NCBI GenBank assembly: GCA_910587015.1 | Contig: CAJUME010000015.1 | Span: 109,149 to 173,148, forward strand | From: an uncultured Christensenella sp. | GTDB lineage: Bacteria > Bacillota > Clostridia > Christensenellales > Borkfalkiaceae | DNA: 64,000 bases | Reading direction: 5' to 3' | Shown here: positions 14,724 to 23,716 of the stretch, in pieces | Numbering within the stretch: the first letter of the stretch is position 1 | Layout of the letters: the number at the start of each line of letters is the position of its first letter | The notes under the pieces: model-generated | The model's database searches: none | What the model was told of the DNA's origin: nothing | Seen by the model: only the letters and a program-made list of their open reading frames with translations | Position numbers and translations under genes: made by a program

Positions 14724-17268
14724 ACCAGCTTTTACCCGTATGCACCTCTACAGTAAGCGGCACCTTAAGCTTCACTGCGTTTTCCATTGCGTTTTTCAGA
14801 ATTTCAGCCGCCTTTTCAGCTTCCTCCTGCGGACCTTCGAGCACAAGCTCGTCATGAACCTGCAAAATAAGCCTTGTGCGCATGCCCTCAGCCTTTAAGC
14901 TGTTTACAACATTTATCATTGCAATTTTGATTATATCCGCGCTGGAGCCTTGCAAGGGCATGTTCATTGCGGCGCGCTCGCCGAACTGACGAAGATTATA
15001 GTTAGATGAATTGATTTCGGGAATAACGCGCTTTCTGCCCGTCAGCGTAGTGACAAAGCCGTGCTCCCTTGCGTACTCGACGTTGGAATTCATATACTGC
15101 TTTACCGCGCTGTACGTTTCGAAATATTTTTCTATATACTGCCGTGCCGTCGCAACGGAAATATTTAGATTTTTTGAAAGTCCGAAATCGCTTATGCCGT
15201 AAATAATGCCGAAATTTACCGCCTTTGCCTCTCTGCGCATTTTGGGCGTAACCTCTTCAAGCGGAACGCCGAAAACCTGAGAAGCGGTTACGGCGTGAAT
15301 GTCGGTTCCGCTGTTATACGCCTCTATAAGCTCCTTACAGCCCGAAAAATGCGCCAAAAGCCGAAGCTCTATCTGAGAATAATCTGCATCGGTAAACACG
15401 TTGCCCTCGCGCGCGACAAAAAGCTTCCTCAGCTCTCTTCCCTCGTCCTCGCGTATGGGTATGTTTTGCAAATTCGGGTTAGAGCTTGAAAGCCGTCCCG
15501 TCGAGGTCTGCGTCTGGTGATAGGTTGTATGCACAACGCATGTTTTTTTATCGATAAGCGGACGGAAGCCCTCTATATACGTCGAATTCAGCTTTTGATA
15601 AAGTCTGAATTTTAAAATATCGTTGACAACGGGGTATTTTTCCGCAAGCTTTTCCAAGACCTCTGCCGCGGTTGAAAATTTCCCCGTTTTCTTCTTTTTT
15701 ACCTCTGTAATACCAAGCTGTTCATACAAAACCTCGCCCAACTGCATAGGCGAATTTATATTGAACTCTCTTCCGCAGCCCTCGTAAATCTTCTTTTTAT
15801 ACTCTTCAATAAGCGTCTGATACTGTGCGGAAAGCTCGTTAAGTCTGTCCATGCCGACCTTAACGCCCGTCTTTTCCATCTCAAACAGCACCGAAACAAG
15901 CGGTTTTTCTATTTCACTGTATAAGGACAGCATATTTTCCGCTTTAAGCTGAGCGTAATAGCTGTCAAAAATTTCGTTTACGGCAAATGCGGAATAATCA
16001 TAATCGTAAAGGCAATAAGCGCACAAATCCTTAAGGCTGCCGCCCGACGCGTTATAGTCGCAGAGGTATTTTACGACTGCCAAATCCTCGAAATCGCAAC
16101 TTGCCTCTATATTCAGTTCGTCAAGAATGTGCAACTGCAACTTGTAATCGAAGGCGATAACCTTATTTTGCGGATTTGCATAGATTGCCTTGATAATTTC
16201 GATAAATTTATCATAGCTGAGCACTTCTGAATTAACCAAATCTGCCGCGGCGGTAACGGAATACTGCGTGCCTCCGACATAAATTTCCGCACGCTCGGGC
16301 TCCAGCACTACGGAAAATACACTTCCGCCGTTTACCACCCCCCAAACCTCTGCGGCGTCCTTGCACGAAATTTTTTCGGGATATTTTATTTCGGAAGAGG
16401 GCGCGCTTTCCTCTGCCTCCTCGAAAATATTGAGCAGCATAAACGTTTTGAACTCAAAATCGGCAAAAAGACGCTTTACCTCCGCATTGAATTTTTGGGG
16501 AGCCCTGCAATCCTCCAGCCGAATGTCAAGCTCGCAATTTCTGTCTATTGTGGCAAGCTTGTAGGAAAGATAGGCAAGCTCTTTGTTTTTAAGTAGCTTA
16601 TCGTGCGTTGCGCCCTTGATATTTTCGATATTTTCGTAAATGCCGTCAAGCGTGGAATATGCCGCCAGCAAATCCATTGCTGTTTTTTCGCCTACGCCCG
16701 CCACTCCGGGGATATTATCCGACTTATCGCCCTGCAACGCCTTTAAATCGACTATCTGCGAGGGTTCAAGTCCCGTTTCAGCCTTAAAATTACTTGTATT
16801 CAGCCTTAAAAGGTCGGTAACTCCGCGTTTTGTATAGTAAACGTCCGTGCGCTCGTCCACAAGCTGATAGCTGTCTCTGTCGCCCGTATAAATGTAGCTG
16901 TGCACATCGAATTTTTTGGAAAGAGTGCCGAGAATGTCGTCCGCTTCTATCCCCTCCTTCTGACAGATTGCAATGCGCATAGCCTTCAAAAGGCTTTTAA
17001 GCGGCTCTAACTGGACGGCAAGCTCATCCGGCATGGACTTGCGGGTTGCCTTATAGCCGTCATACATTTTATGGCGGAAAGTCGGCGCCTTTAAATCGAA
17101 CGCAACGACCATATATTCGGGCTTTATTTCCTGTAAAATTTTGAATAGAAATTTCGAAAAACCGAAAATAGCATTCGTGGGAGTGCCGTTGCGGGTTGTA
17201 AATACGGGCGTTGCATAAAACGCTCTGTTTAAAAGGCTGTTGCCGTCAATCAATACAAGCTTATCCAT
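14710..17268 (-). CDS. polA: DNA polymerase I
   Basis: The product is 852 aa. The 5'-nuclease domain covers about 1-290 (LVLIDGNSLLNRAFYA, YTGDRDSYQLVDE). A middle domain lacks the DxE residues of an active 3'-5' exonuclease (FSVVLEPERAEI where FDTET would stand), so proofreading is probably lost as in other Gram-positive Pol I enzymes. The polymerase domain has TGRLSSSNPNLQNIPIR, DYSQIELRLLAHFSG, RREAKAVNFGIIYGIS and the final LQVHDELVLE. There is no Shine-Dalgarno sequence; a TTGATT-17-TAAATT promoter ends 6 nt before the ATG, predicting a leaderless mRNA. It functions in Okazaki-fragment processing and excision-repair synthesis. Confidence 0.97.
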   Translation of the reverse strand: MDKLVLIDGNSLLNRAFYATPVFTTRNGTPTNAIFGFSKFLFKILQEIKPEYMVVAFDLKAPTFRHKMYDGYKATRKSMPDELAVQLEPLKSLLKAMRIAICQKEGIEADDILGTLSKKFDVHSYIYTGDRDSYQLVDERTDVYYTKRGVTDLLRLNTSNFKAETGLEPSQIVDLKALQGDKSDNIPGVAGVGEKTAMDLLAAYSTLDGIYENIENIKGATHDKLLKNKELAYLSYKLATIDRNCELDIRLEDCRAPQKFNAEVKRLFADFEFKTFMLLNIFEEAEESAPSSEIKYPEKISCKDAAEVWGVVNGGSVFSVVLEPERAEIYVGGTQYSVTAAADLVNSEVLSYDKFIEIIKAIYANPQNKVIAFDYKLQLHILDELNIEASCDFEDLAVVKYLCDYNASGGSLKDLCAYCLYDYDYSAFAVNEIFDSYYAQLKAENMLSLYSEIEKPLVSVLFEMEKTGVKVGMDRLNELSAQYQTLIEEYKKKIYEGCGREFNINSPMQLGEVLYEQLGITEVKKKKTGKFSTAAEVLEKLAEKYPVVNDILKFRLYQKLNSTYIEGFRPLIDKKTCVVHTTYHQTQTSTGRLSSSNPNLQNIPIREDEGRELRKLFVAREGNVFTDADYSQIELRLLAHFSGCKELIEAYNSGTDIHAVTASQVFGVPLEEVTPKMRREAKAVNFGIIYGISDFGLSKNLNISVATARQYIEKYFETYSAVKQYMNSNVEYAREHGFVTTLTGRKRVIPEINSSNYNLRQFGERAAMNMPLQGSSADIIKIAMINVVNSLKAEGMRTRLILQVHDELVLEGPQEEAEKAAEILKNAMENAVKLKVPLTVEVHTGKSWYDAK

Positions 17269-17274
17269 AACAAT

Positions 17275-17303
17275 AATTTATCACTCTTTTAAAATAAAAT
17301 CAA
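17275..17303 (-). promoter_or_regulatory. Candidate promoter of polA-coaE (leaderless)
   Basis: Minus-strand -35 TTGATT (17298-17303), 17-bp spacer, -10 TAAATT (17275-17280). The expected start site coincides with the A of the polA ATG at 17268. Confidence 0.55.
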
Positions 17304-17308
17304 CAATT

Positions 17309-17356
17309 AAAAAACGCGGAAATTAAGCATGCCTTCTGCCTAAAACCGCGTTTTTC
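17309..17356 (-). terminator. Terminator downstream of tRNA-Leu(CAA)
   Basis: On the minus strand AAAAACGCGG pairs with CCGCGTTTTTT around an A/T-rich loop of about 26 bases that contains a GGCAGAAGGCATGC inner hairpin. It separates the tRNA from polA. Confidence 0.7.
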
Positions 17357-17358
17357 TC

Positions 17359-17445
17359 TGGTGCCGGTGGTGGGGGTCGAACCCACACGGTATCACTACC
17401 ACGGGATTTTGAGTCCCGCGCGTCTGCCAATTCCACCACACCGGC
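17359..17445 (-). tRNA. tRNA-Leu (CAA)
   Basis: The acceptor stem is GCCGGTG (17439-17445) with CACCGGC, discriminator A, encoded CCA. Anticodon stem GGGA/TCCC closes loop CTCAAAA with anticodon CAA. GGTTCGACCCC forms the T arm, and TGGTAGTGATACCG is the long variable arm of a class II tRNA. Confidence 0.95.
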
Positions 17446-17458
17446 GAACAGCTAAATT

Positions 17459-17487
17459 AGTATACAATAGCGCACGGCAAAAATCAA
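17459..17487 (-). promoter_or_regulatory. Promoter of tRNA-Leu(CAA)
   Basis: Minus-strand -35 TTGATT (17482-17487), 17-bp spacer, -10 TATACT (17459-17464), 13 bp upstream of the tRNA. Confidence 0.7.
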
Positions 17488-17513
17488 GCGATTTATAATA
17501 AATTTCAGCAAAT

Positions 17514-17549
17514 AATGCGCCGAACGGCAAAACCTCCGTTCGGCGCATT
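17514..17549 (-). terminator. Terminator of spo0A
   Basis: A perfect 14-bp stem (AATGCGCCGAACGG, 17514-17527, with 17536-17549) and an 8-base loop, 40 bp after the spo0A stop. The following ATTATTTG is only weakly U-rich. Confidence 0.75.
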
Positions 17550-17588
17550 ACTTTAAATACTTAAAACTCAGGATAGGATATTACAAAT

Positions 17589-18359
17589 TTATTTAAACGA
17601 TTCCAGAATAAGCTTATCTGCAACAAGCGCAATAAATTCGCTGTTTGTGGGTCGCTCGCTGCCTATGTAAACTCTCGCGCCGAAGATAGAGCTTATTGCG
17701 TCCGCTCTTCCTCGGTTCCACGCAACCTCTATTGCGTGTCTTATAGCCCTTTCTACCTTGCTTGCCGTGGTATTGAACCTTGCGCCGATGCTGGGATAAA
17801 GCTCCTTGGTCACTCTGTTGATAATGCCCGGCTCGTCCACCGCCATTTTTATACCCTCTCGCAGATACGCAAAGCCCTTGATATGCGGAGGAATGCCTAT
17901 CGTAATAAAGATATTGCTTATTTTTTCGTCAAGCGAGCTTACCTTGCGCTTGTCCCTTAAATCTGCCGTGACCTTGTAGCCGACTGTTTTATTGCTTGAC
18001 AAGTCCCGTATTCTGTCCATAAGCGTGTCTGATTTTACAGGCTTTGCAAGATAATAGACGGCGCCGTGCTCTATTGCCTCGTTAATGATTTTGTCGTCCA
18101 CAAAGCTGCCTATAGCAATAGTCGTGCACTCGGGACGGTTCTCCTTAATAAAATCAAGAACGCCGAAGCCGTCCAGCCCCATAAGCACCAAATCAACTAT
18201 TGCAACATCGGGCTTGGCCGACATAATAAGCTCGAGAGCGGCGTTTCCGTTAGCCGACTCTGCACAAACCTCAAAGCCCTCTGCAAAGGAAATTCTGTCC
18301 TTTATGTCCGCTACAAGCTCTTCATTATTTTCGAATACGGCAATTTTTGTTACTTTCAT
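17589..18359 (-). CDS. spo0A: Sporulation transcription factor Spo0A
   Basis: This is the master response regulator of sporulation. From the ATG at 18359 (GGAGG six bases upstream) it is 256 aa. The receiver domain has its phosphorylated aspartate at D56 (AIVDLVLMGLDGF) and the conserved lysine at K106 (LAKPVKS). The acidic pocket reads E10-N11 instead of the usual D-D pair, a notable variation. The C-terminal Spo0A-specific DNA-binding domain is well conserved: ITKELYPSIGARFNTTASKVERAIRHAIEVAWNRG and the following SERPTNSEF. The usual neighbour spoIVB is absent. It has a sigma-A promoter and a candidate 0A box upstream. Confidence 0.96.
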   Translation of the reverse strand: MKVTKIAVFENNEELVADIKDRISFAEGFEVCAESANGNAALELIMSAKPDVAIVDLVLMGLDGFGVLDFIKENRPECTTIAIGSFVDDKIINEAIEHGAVYYLAKPVKSDTLMDRIRDLSSNKTVGYKVTADLRDKRKVSSLDEKISNIFITIGIPPHIKGFAYLREGIKMAVDEPGIINRVTKELYPSIGARFNTTASKVERAIRHAIEVAWNRGRADAISSIFGARVYIGSERPTNSEFIALVADKLILESFK

Positions 18360-18390
18360 ATAACTCCTCCAGATTTCGCTTACAGAAGGA

Positions 18391-18419
18391 ATTATAATAC
18401 ACAATTTTGCAAATGTAAA
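18391..18419 (-). promoter_or_regulatory. Sigma-A promoter of spo0A
   Basis: Minus-strand -35 TTTACA (18414-18419), 17-bp spacer, -10 TATAAT (18391-18396), giving a leader of about 25 nt before the start at 18359. A sigma-H-type start cannot be excluded. Confidence 0.6.
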
Positions 18420-18487
18420 GTATTTTTGTAAAATAATGGTAAAAATATTTTAATATATTCTGTATTATTTTACAATATTATGTTTTA

Positions 18488-18497
18488 TTTTGTCGAA
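18488..18497 (+). promoter_or_regulatory. Candidate Spo0A-binding site (0A box)
   Basis: Plus-strand TTTTGTCGAA matches the known core TGTCGAA. It lies about 70 bp upstream of the spo0A -35 box, in the 147-bp gap before the ABC-F gene's 3' end, a plausible place for autoregulation as known in Bacillus. A single match of this length can occur by chance. Confidence 0.5.
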
Positions 18498-18506
18498 GAC
18501 CCGATA

Positions 18507-20084
18507 TTATTGAGTTATTATATCAATATACTCGTCGTACGTTACGCCCTTGTCAAACCGCTTTGTGCCGTTGATTTCTATAATTCTGTTTGCAACGGTA
18601 TTCATAAGCTCCTGGTCGTGGGAAGTGAAAAGCATACAGCCCTTAAAATTCTTCATTCCGTTGTTGAGCGCGGTAATCGATTCCAAATCGAGGTGGTTTG
18701 TCGGCTCGTCAAAAATAAGGAAATTACTGCCCTCAAGCATCATTTTGGCAAGCATACAGCGCACCTTTTCACCGCCCGAAAGCACCTTTGCCTGCTTTAA
18801 CGCCTCCTCGCCGGAAAACAGCATTCTGCCGAGCCAGCCGCGGAGATATTCCTCGTAATGGTCCTTTGAATACTGGCTTAACCAATCCACAAGCGAGAGC
18901 GCACAGCCCTGAAAATATTCGTTGTTGTTTTCGGGGAAATAGGAAACGGTGATTGTCTTGCCCCATCTTATTGTGCCCGCGTCCGGCTGAACCTTGCCCG
19001 TAAGCACATCGTAGAGCATTGACAGCGTGGTGCTTTTATCGGAAACTATGCCGATTTTTTCATCTCGCTGTACGGTGAAGGAAACGTCCTCGAAAAAGCC
19101 TTTTTTGGTGAGCCCCTCTACCATTAATATATCGTTGCCGATTTCCTTTTCGAATTTGAAGTCGATATACGGATACTTTCTTAAAGAGGGCTTAAAGTCG
19201 GAAATGGTCAGCTTTTCAAGCTCCTTTTTGCGCGAGGTGGCTTGTCTTGACTTGGAGGCGTTTGCGGCGAACCTTGCAATAAATTCCTGCAATTCCTTTG
19301 CGCGCTGTTCGTTCTTCTTGTTCTGGTCGCGCTGTTGGCGGGCAAGCAGCTGGCTTGTTTCGTACCAGAAGTCGTAATTGCCGAGCATCATATTTATTTT
19401 GCCGTAATCCACGTCGCATATGTGCGTGCATACCTTATTTAAGAAATGGCGGTTGTGCGATACTATAATTATGGTATTTTCAAAGTCCATTAGATAGTTT
19501 TCCAGCCAGCGCGCAGTTTTTATGTCGAGGTTGTTTGTAGGCTCGTCCAGCAAAAGCACATCGGGGTTGCCGAACAGCGCCTGAGCGAGCAATACCTTAA
19601 TTTTAAGCTTTGCGTCCAAATCAGCCATAAGCGTATCGTGGTATTCCTCGGTAATATCGAGGGCGCTTAAAAGCGTCTGCGCCTCGTATTCCGCCTCCCA
19701 GCCGCCAAGCTCGGCAAACTCGCTTTCAAGATTACTTGCGCGCACGCCGTCCGCCTCGGTAAAGTCCGCCTTGGCGTAAAGCGCGTCCTTCTCGTCCATT
19801 ATGTCGACAAGGCGCTTGTGCCCGAGCATTACCGCGCGCAGAACGGTTACGTTATCGAACGCGTTCTGGTTCTGCTGTAAAACGGACATTCTTTCGGTTT
19901 TGTCAAGGGTTACGTCACCCTTGTTCGGCTCGATTTCTCCGCTTAAAACCTTCAAAAACGTAGATTTACCCGCGCCGTTCGCGCCGATAATGCCGTAGCA
20001 GTTGCCCTTTGTGAATTTGAGATTTACCTCTTCAAACAGCTTTTTACTGCCGTATTGAAGGGAAACGTTGTTTACCTGTAACAT
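18507..20084 (-). CDS. ABC-F family ATPase (YkpA/YbiT type)
   Basis: The product is 525 aa with two ABC ATPase domains and no membrane segment. Domain 1: Walker A GANGAGKST (~34-42) and LLLDEPTNNLD. Between the domains is a charged linker with QRDQNKKNEQRAKELQEF, the ABC-F signature region. Domain 2: SGGEKVRCMLAKMML and LIFDEPTNHLDLESITAL. The degenerate second Walker A (VSDKSTTLSML) is worth noting. ABC-F proteins bind the ribosomal E site and relieve stalls or confer antibiotic protection; length and linker suggest the housekeeping YkpA/YbiT subgroup. GGAG lies well placed before the ATG. Confidence 0.9.
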   Translation of the reverse strand: MLQVNNVSLQYGSKKLFEEVNLKFTKGNCYGIIGANGAGKSTFLKVLSGEIEPNKGDVTLDKTERMSVLQQNQNAFDNVTVLRAVMLGHKRLVDIMDEKDALYAKADFTEADGVRASNLESEFAELGGWEAEYEAQTLLSALDITEEYHDTLMADLDAKLKIKVLLAQALFGNPDVLLLDEPTNNLDIKTARWLENYLMDFENTIIIVSHNRHFLNKVCTHICDVDYGKINMMLGNYDFWYETSQLLARQQRDQNKKNEQRAKELQEFIARFAANASKSRQATSRKKELEKLTISDFKPSLRKYPYIDFKFEKEIGNDILMVEGLTKKGFFEDVSFTVQRDEKIGIVSDKSTTLSMLYDVLTGKVQPDAGTIRWGKTITVSYFPENNNEYFQGCALSLVDWLSQYSKDHYEEYLRGWLGRMLFSGEEALKQAKVLSGGEKVRCMLAKMMLEGSNFLIFDEPTNHLDLESITALNNGMKNFKGCMLFTSHDQELMNTVANRIIEINGTKRFDKGVTYDEYIDIITQ

Positions 20085-20115
20085 ATATACTCCGTTAAAA
20101 TTTTTTCTTTATTGA

Positions 20116-21891
20116 TTATGCCGCAAACTGGCTGTTGTACAACCTTGCATAAAAGCCGTTCTGCTTTAACAGCTCTTCATGCGTGCCTTGCTCTATAATA
20201 TTGCCTTTATTCATAACAAGAATAAGGTCGGCCTCCTTAATGGTCGAAAGTCTGTGCGCGACTATAAAGCTTGTTCTGCCGCGCATAAGCTTGGCGAACG
20301 CGCGCTGAATGCGCTGCTCCGTACGCGTGTCTATAGATGAGGTAGCCTCGTCAAGAATAAGCATAGGCGGCAGACAGAGCATAATTCTCGTTATGCACAG
20401 CAGCTGCTTTTGTCCTTGCGAAAGATTGCCGCCGTCCTCGGCAAGCACTGTATCGTAGCCGTCCGACAGCTGCATTATAAATTTATGTGAATGCGCCGCC
20501 TTCGCCGCGGCAATTATCTCCTCTTCCGTCGCATCGGGCTTGCCCATTGCTATATTTTCGCGCACGGTGCCGCTTTTAAGCCAGGTATCCTGCAGAACCA
20601 TACCGTAATTTTTTCTAAGCGATTTTCGGGTAACATTCATAACATCCTTGCCGTCAACCGAAATTTTGCCGTCCGTAGGGTCGTAAAAGCGCATTAAAAG
20701 ATTGATTAGCGTGGTTTTTCCGCAGCCAGTCGGCCCGACTATCGCTATCCTTTGACCCGCCTTTGCCTTGATATTAAGCTTTTCTATCAGCTTTTTGTCT
20801 GCCGTGTAGGAAAAATAAACGTTTTCGAATTCCACGTCGCCGCTGACGTTTTCAAGCGTTTCTGCAGTCGGGCTGTCGGGCGTCTGGGGAATTTCGTCTA
20901 TAATTTCGTAAATTCTTCCCGCGCAGGCAATCGCGTTCTGCAATTCGGTCACCACGCCCGAAATTTCGTTAAAGGGCTTTGTGTACTGGTTTGCATACGC
21001 CAACATGCTTGTAAGCGTACCCACTGAAAATGCAACGGGCAAAATCGTGCCCCACGAAGGAATTATAAGTATCAGCGCGCCCGCAAGCGCAACGGCGGCA
21101 TAAACTATCGAGTTTACAAATCGGGTTGTGGGGTTGGGAAGCGAGGAAAAGAATATCGATTTAAGCGAGGCCTTTGTAAGCCTTTCGTTTATTTCGTCAA
21201 ACGCCTCCATATTCTCGTCCTCTCTGCCAAACGCCTGCACCACCTTTAAGTTGCCGACCATTTCATCGATAAAGCCCGTCTGCTCGCCGCGGATTTCGGA
21301 GGTGGTTTTGAACATGGAATATGTGCGCGAGGCGATATACTTGCCGACAAACAGCGACAAAGGGGTTAAAACAAACACTATAAGCGCAATTATCCAGTTT
21401 AGAACGAACATCAAAATCAATGTACCGAAAATTGTAAGCACGCCCGTAAAAAGCTGAGTAAAGCCCATAAGCAAGCCGTCGGCAAACTGGTCAACGTCGG
21501 CAATGTTTCTGCCGACAATATCGCCGTAGGAGTGCGCGTCGATATATTTAAGGGGAAGCCTTTGCAGCTTGGCAAACGCCTCCTCGCGAATGTCCTTTAC
21601 TATATTAAAGGTTATGCGGTTGTTTATAATACCCATAAGCCACTGGGCTACGCACGTTATTAGAATTATTACGCCTATTATTATAAACTTTTCGAAAATT
21701 TTGCCGAAGTCGACCGAAGCAAATTTCGTCAAATCGAGCAAATCTATAACCTGACCGAAGAAAACCGGCACGGCAATAGTACCTGCTACGGTAACCAGAG
21801 CCAAAAAGATTGTTACCGCAAGCAACAGCGTGTAGCCCTTCATTTGCTTTAATATGCGCTTTAAAATTTTTGCGGAAGATGCGTCAGCCAT
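20116..21891 (-). CDS. ABC exporter half-transporter, permease-ATPase (second of pair)
   Basis: The ATG at 21891 has AGGAGG upstream and overlaps the preceding gene by 8 bp; the longer frame lies inside that gene. The 591-aa protein has six membrane helices in about 1-310, then an ATPase: Walker A GPTGCGKTT, Q-loop LQDTW, signature LSQGQKQLL, Walker B MLILDEATSSID, H-loop VAHRLSTI. It has the layout of the YheH/MdlB-type half of a heterodimer. The substrate cannot be read; homologues export drugs or lipids. The catalytic glutamate after Walker B is present, so this half probably holds the active site of the pair. Confidence 0.9.
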   Translation of the reverse strand: MADASSAKILKRILKQMKGYTLLLAVTIFLALVTVAGTIAVPVFFGQVIDLLDLTKFASVDFGKIFEKFIIIGVIILITCVAQWLMGIINNRITFNIVKDIREEAFAKLQRLPLKYIDAHSYGDIVGRNIADVDQFADGLLMGFTQLFTGVLTIFGTLILMFVLNWIIALIVFVLTPLSLFVGKYIASRTYSMFKTTSEIRGEQTGFIDEMVGNLKVVQAFGREDENMEAFDEINERLTKASLKSIFFSSLPNPTTRFVNSIVYAAVALAGALILIIPSWGTILPVAFSVGTLTSMLAYANQYTKPFNEISGVVTELQNAIACAGRIYEIIDEIPQTPDSPTAETLENVSGDVEFENVYFSYTADKKLIEKLNIKAKAGQRIAIVGPTGCGKTTLINLLMRFYDPTDGKISVDGKDVMNVTRKSLRKNYGMVLQDTWLKSGTVRENIAMGKPDATEEEIIAAAKAAHSHKFIMQLSDGYDTVLAEDGGNLSQGQKQLLCITRIMLCLPPMLILDEATSSIDTRTEQRIQRAFAKLMRGRTSFIVAHRLSTIKEADLILVMNKGNIIEQGTHEELLKQNGFYARLYNSQFAA

Positions 21892-23626
21892 TTTGCGCGC
21901 CCTCCTTTCTGAACTGCGAATAATGAATTTCGCTGTAAATTTCGTTGCTTTCAAGCAGCTCTTCATGCGTGCCGAAGCCGACCATTTTGCCGCCGTCAAG
22001 CACGATAATTTTATCTGCATGCTTTATTGAGGACGTGCGTTGCGAAATTATGAATACCGTAGGCGAATAATCGAGAGCTTTAAGCGACTGCCGAAGCGCC
22101 GCGTCGGTTGCATAGTCGAGCGCGGAGGCGCTGTCGTCAAGAATTAAAATTTCGGGCTTTCTTACAAGCGCGCGGGCAATGGTGAGCCTTTGGCGCTGTC
22201 CGCCGGAAAAGTTTTTGCCGCCCTGCTCCACAATTTCGTCAAGCCCCTTTTCCTTTGCCTTGATTACGTCTGTTGCCTGCGCCGTTTCTATCGCCGCGGA
22301 AATTTCCTCGTCCGTGGCGTCGTTTTTGCCCCATTGCATATTTTCGCGCACGGTGCCCGCAAACAGAACCGCACGCTGAGGAACAATTCCGCATATACCG
22401 CGCAAGGCCTCGTCCTCATATGTATTGACGTTTTTGCCGTTGATATAAACTGCGCCAGTGCGAGCGTCATAGAAATGCGGCAACAGATTTACAAGCGTTG
22501 TCTTGCCCGCGCCCGTGCCGCCTATAATCCCCACCGTTTCTCCGCGGTTGACGGAAAAGCTTATATCTTCCAATGCGTCCACCGCCGCATTGCCGTAATT
22601 GACGCAGACGTTTTCAAACCTGATAAACGGCTCTGCACCTTCCGCCGAAGCCTCGCCGCTATCGGCAAAATGCTTTAACGAGGGCTGCATTTCGAGTATT
22701 TCGCTTATTCTGCCCGCACACGCAAACGATTTTGTGACGGTGATAATAAGATTTGCAAGCTTAATCAGCTCTACAAGTATCTGCGACATATAATTGTACA
22801 GCGCAATAACCTGTCCGCAGGTCAGCATTCCGCCGTCCACCTTAATTGCGCCCACATACAGAAGAAGTATTATTGCCGCGTTTATCACCGCATATGTAAG
22901 CGGATTCATAAGCGCGGAAATTTTGCCCACAAACAGCTGTGATTTGGTTAACTGCTCGTTTTTTGCGTTATAGTCTGCAATTTCGTCCTCTTCCTTGCAG
23001 AATGCGCGGATAACCCTTGCGCCCGTAAGCGTTTCGCGCGTGGATACGGTTACCTTGTCGAGGTTGCCCTGCACCCTTTTATAGAGCGGTATGCTGATTA
23101 GCATTATTCCGAACACCACCGCGCACAAAACCGCGATTGAAGCGGCAAAAACCCCGCCCGCGGCAACATCGATTGTGAAAGCCATTATCATGGCGCCGAA
23201 AACTATGAACGGCGAGCGCATAAACAGACGCAAAACCATATTCACGCCGTTCTGCACCTGAGTTACGTCGCTTGTCATGCGGGTAATCATTCCGCCCGTG
23301 CCAAGACCGTCTATATCCTTATAGGAAAGCGACTGCATTTTTTTAAAAAGGTCGTGCCTGAGCTCCTTCGAAAAGCCTACGGCGGCCTTTGCTGCGAAAT
23401 ACTGCGCAGAAACCGCACTTATAAGACCTATTACACCCAACGCGACCAGAATAAGGCAGGCATATACAACATAGCTTACTCCTTTGCCGCCCTCTATTCC
23501 GTTGTCGACTATTGCGGCGACAACCATTGGCACAAACAGCTCGAAGCAGGCTTCAAGCAATTTAAACAGCGGGGCAAGCACCGCCTGCGCCTTGAAATGT
23601 TTAAGGTATTTAAGCAATTTACGCAT
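21884..23626 (-). CDS. ABC exporter half-transporter, permease-ATPase (first of pair)
   Basis: The product is 580 aa from the ATG at 23626 (MRKLLKYLKHFKAQAVL, matching family N-termini). It has six membrane helices in the first 320 residues, then Walker A GGTGAGKTT, signature FSGGQRQRLTIARAL, and Walker B ILILDDSASALD, where an aspartate replaces the catalytic glutamate. That is the degenerate half seen in YheI/MdlA-type heterodimers, complementing its partner. No Shine-Dalgarno sequence is present, and a TTGCTT-17-TATAAT promoter ends 9 nt before the ATG, suggesting a near-leaderless transcript for the pair. Confidence 0.9.
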   Translation of the reverse strand: MRKLLKYLKHFKAQAVLAPLFKLLEACFELFVPMVVAAIVDNGIEGGKGVSYVVYACLILVALGVIGLISAVSAQYFAAKAAVGFSKELRHDLFKKMQSLSYKDIDGLGTGGMITRMTSDVTQVQNGVNMVLRLFMRSPFIVFGAMIMAFTIDVAAGGVFAASIAVLCAVVFGIMLISIPLYKRVQGNLDKVTVSTRETLTGARVIRAFCKEEDEIADYNAKNEQLTKSQLFVGKISALMNPLTYAVINAAIILLLYVGAIKVDGGMLTCGQVIALYNYMSQILVELIKLANLIITVTKSFACAGRISEILEMQPSLKHFADSGEASAEGAEPFIRFENVCVNYGNAAVDALEDISFSVNRGETVGIIGGTGAGKTTLVNLLPHFYDARTGAVYINGKNVNTYEDEALRGICGIVPQRAVLFAGTVRENMQWGKNDATDEEISAAIETAQATDVIKAKEKGLDEIVEQGGKNFSGGQRQRLTIARALVRKPEILILDDSASALDYATDAALRQSLKALDYSPTVFIISQRTSSIKHADKIIVLDGGKMVGFGTHEELLESNEIYSEIHYSQFRKEGAQNG

Positions 23627-23635
23627 ACGCTTTAA

Positions 23636-23664
23636 ATTATAACATTTAAGCAAATAAAAAGCAA
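23636..23664 (-). promoter_or_regulatory. Promoter of the heterodimeric ABC exporter
   Basis: Minus-strand -35 TTGCTT (23659-23664), 17-bp spacer, -10 TATAAT (23636-23641). It is back to back with the plus-strand promoter of the methyltransferase gene. Confidence 0.6.
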
Positions 23665-23670
23665 TTTTTA

Positions 23671-23699
23671 TTGCAAATATTATTGCATTTTGCTACACT
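23671..23699 (+). promoter_or_regulatory. Promoter of the RlmI-like methyltransferase gene
   Basis: Plus-strand -35 TTGCAA (23671-23676), 17-bp spacer, -10 TACACT (23694-23699). The start codon at 23717 follows with AAGGTGA in between. Confidence 0.55.
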
Positions 23700-23716
23700 T
23701 AAATAAGGTGATTTTT

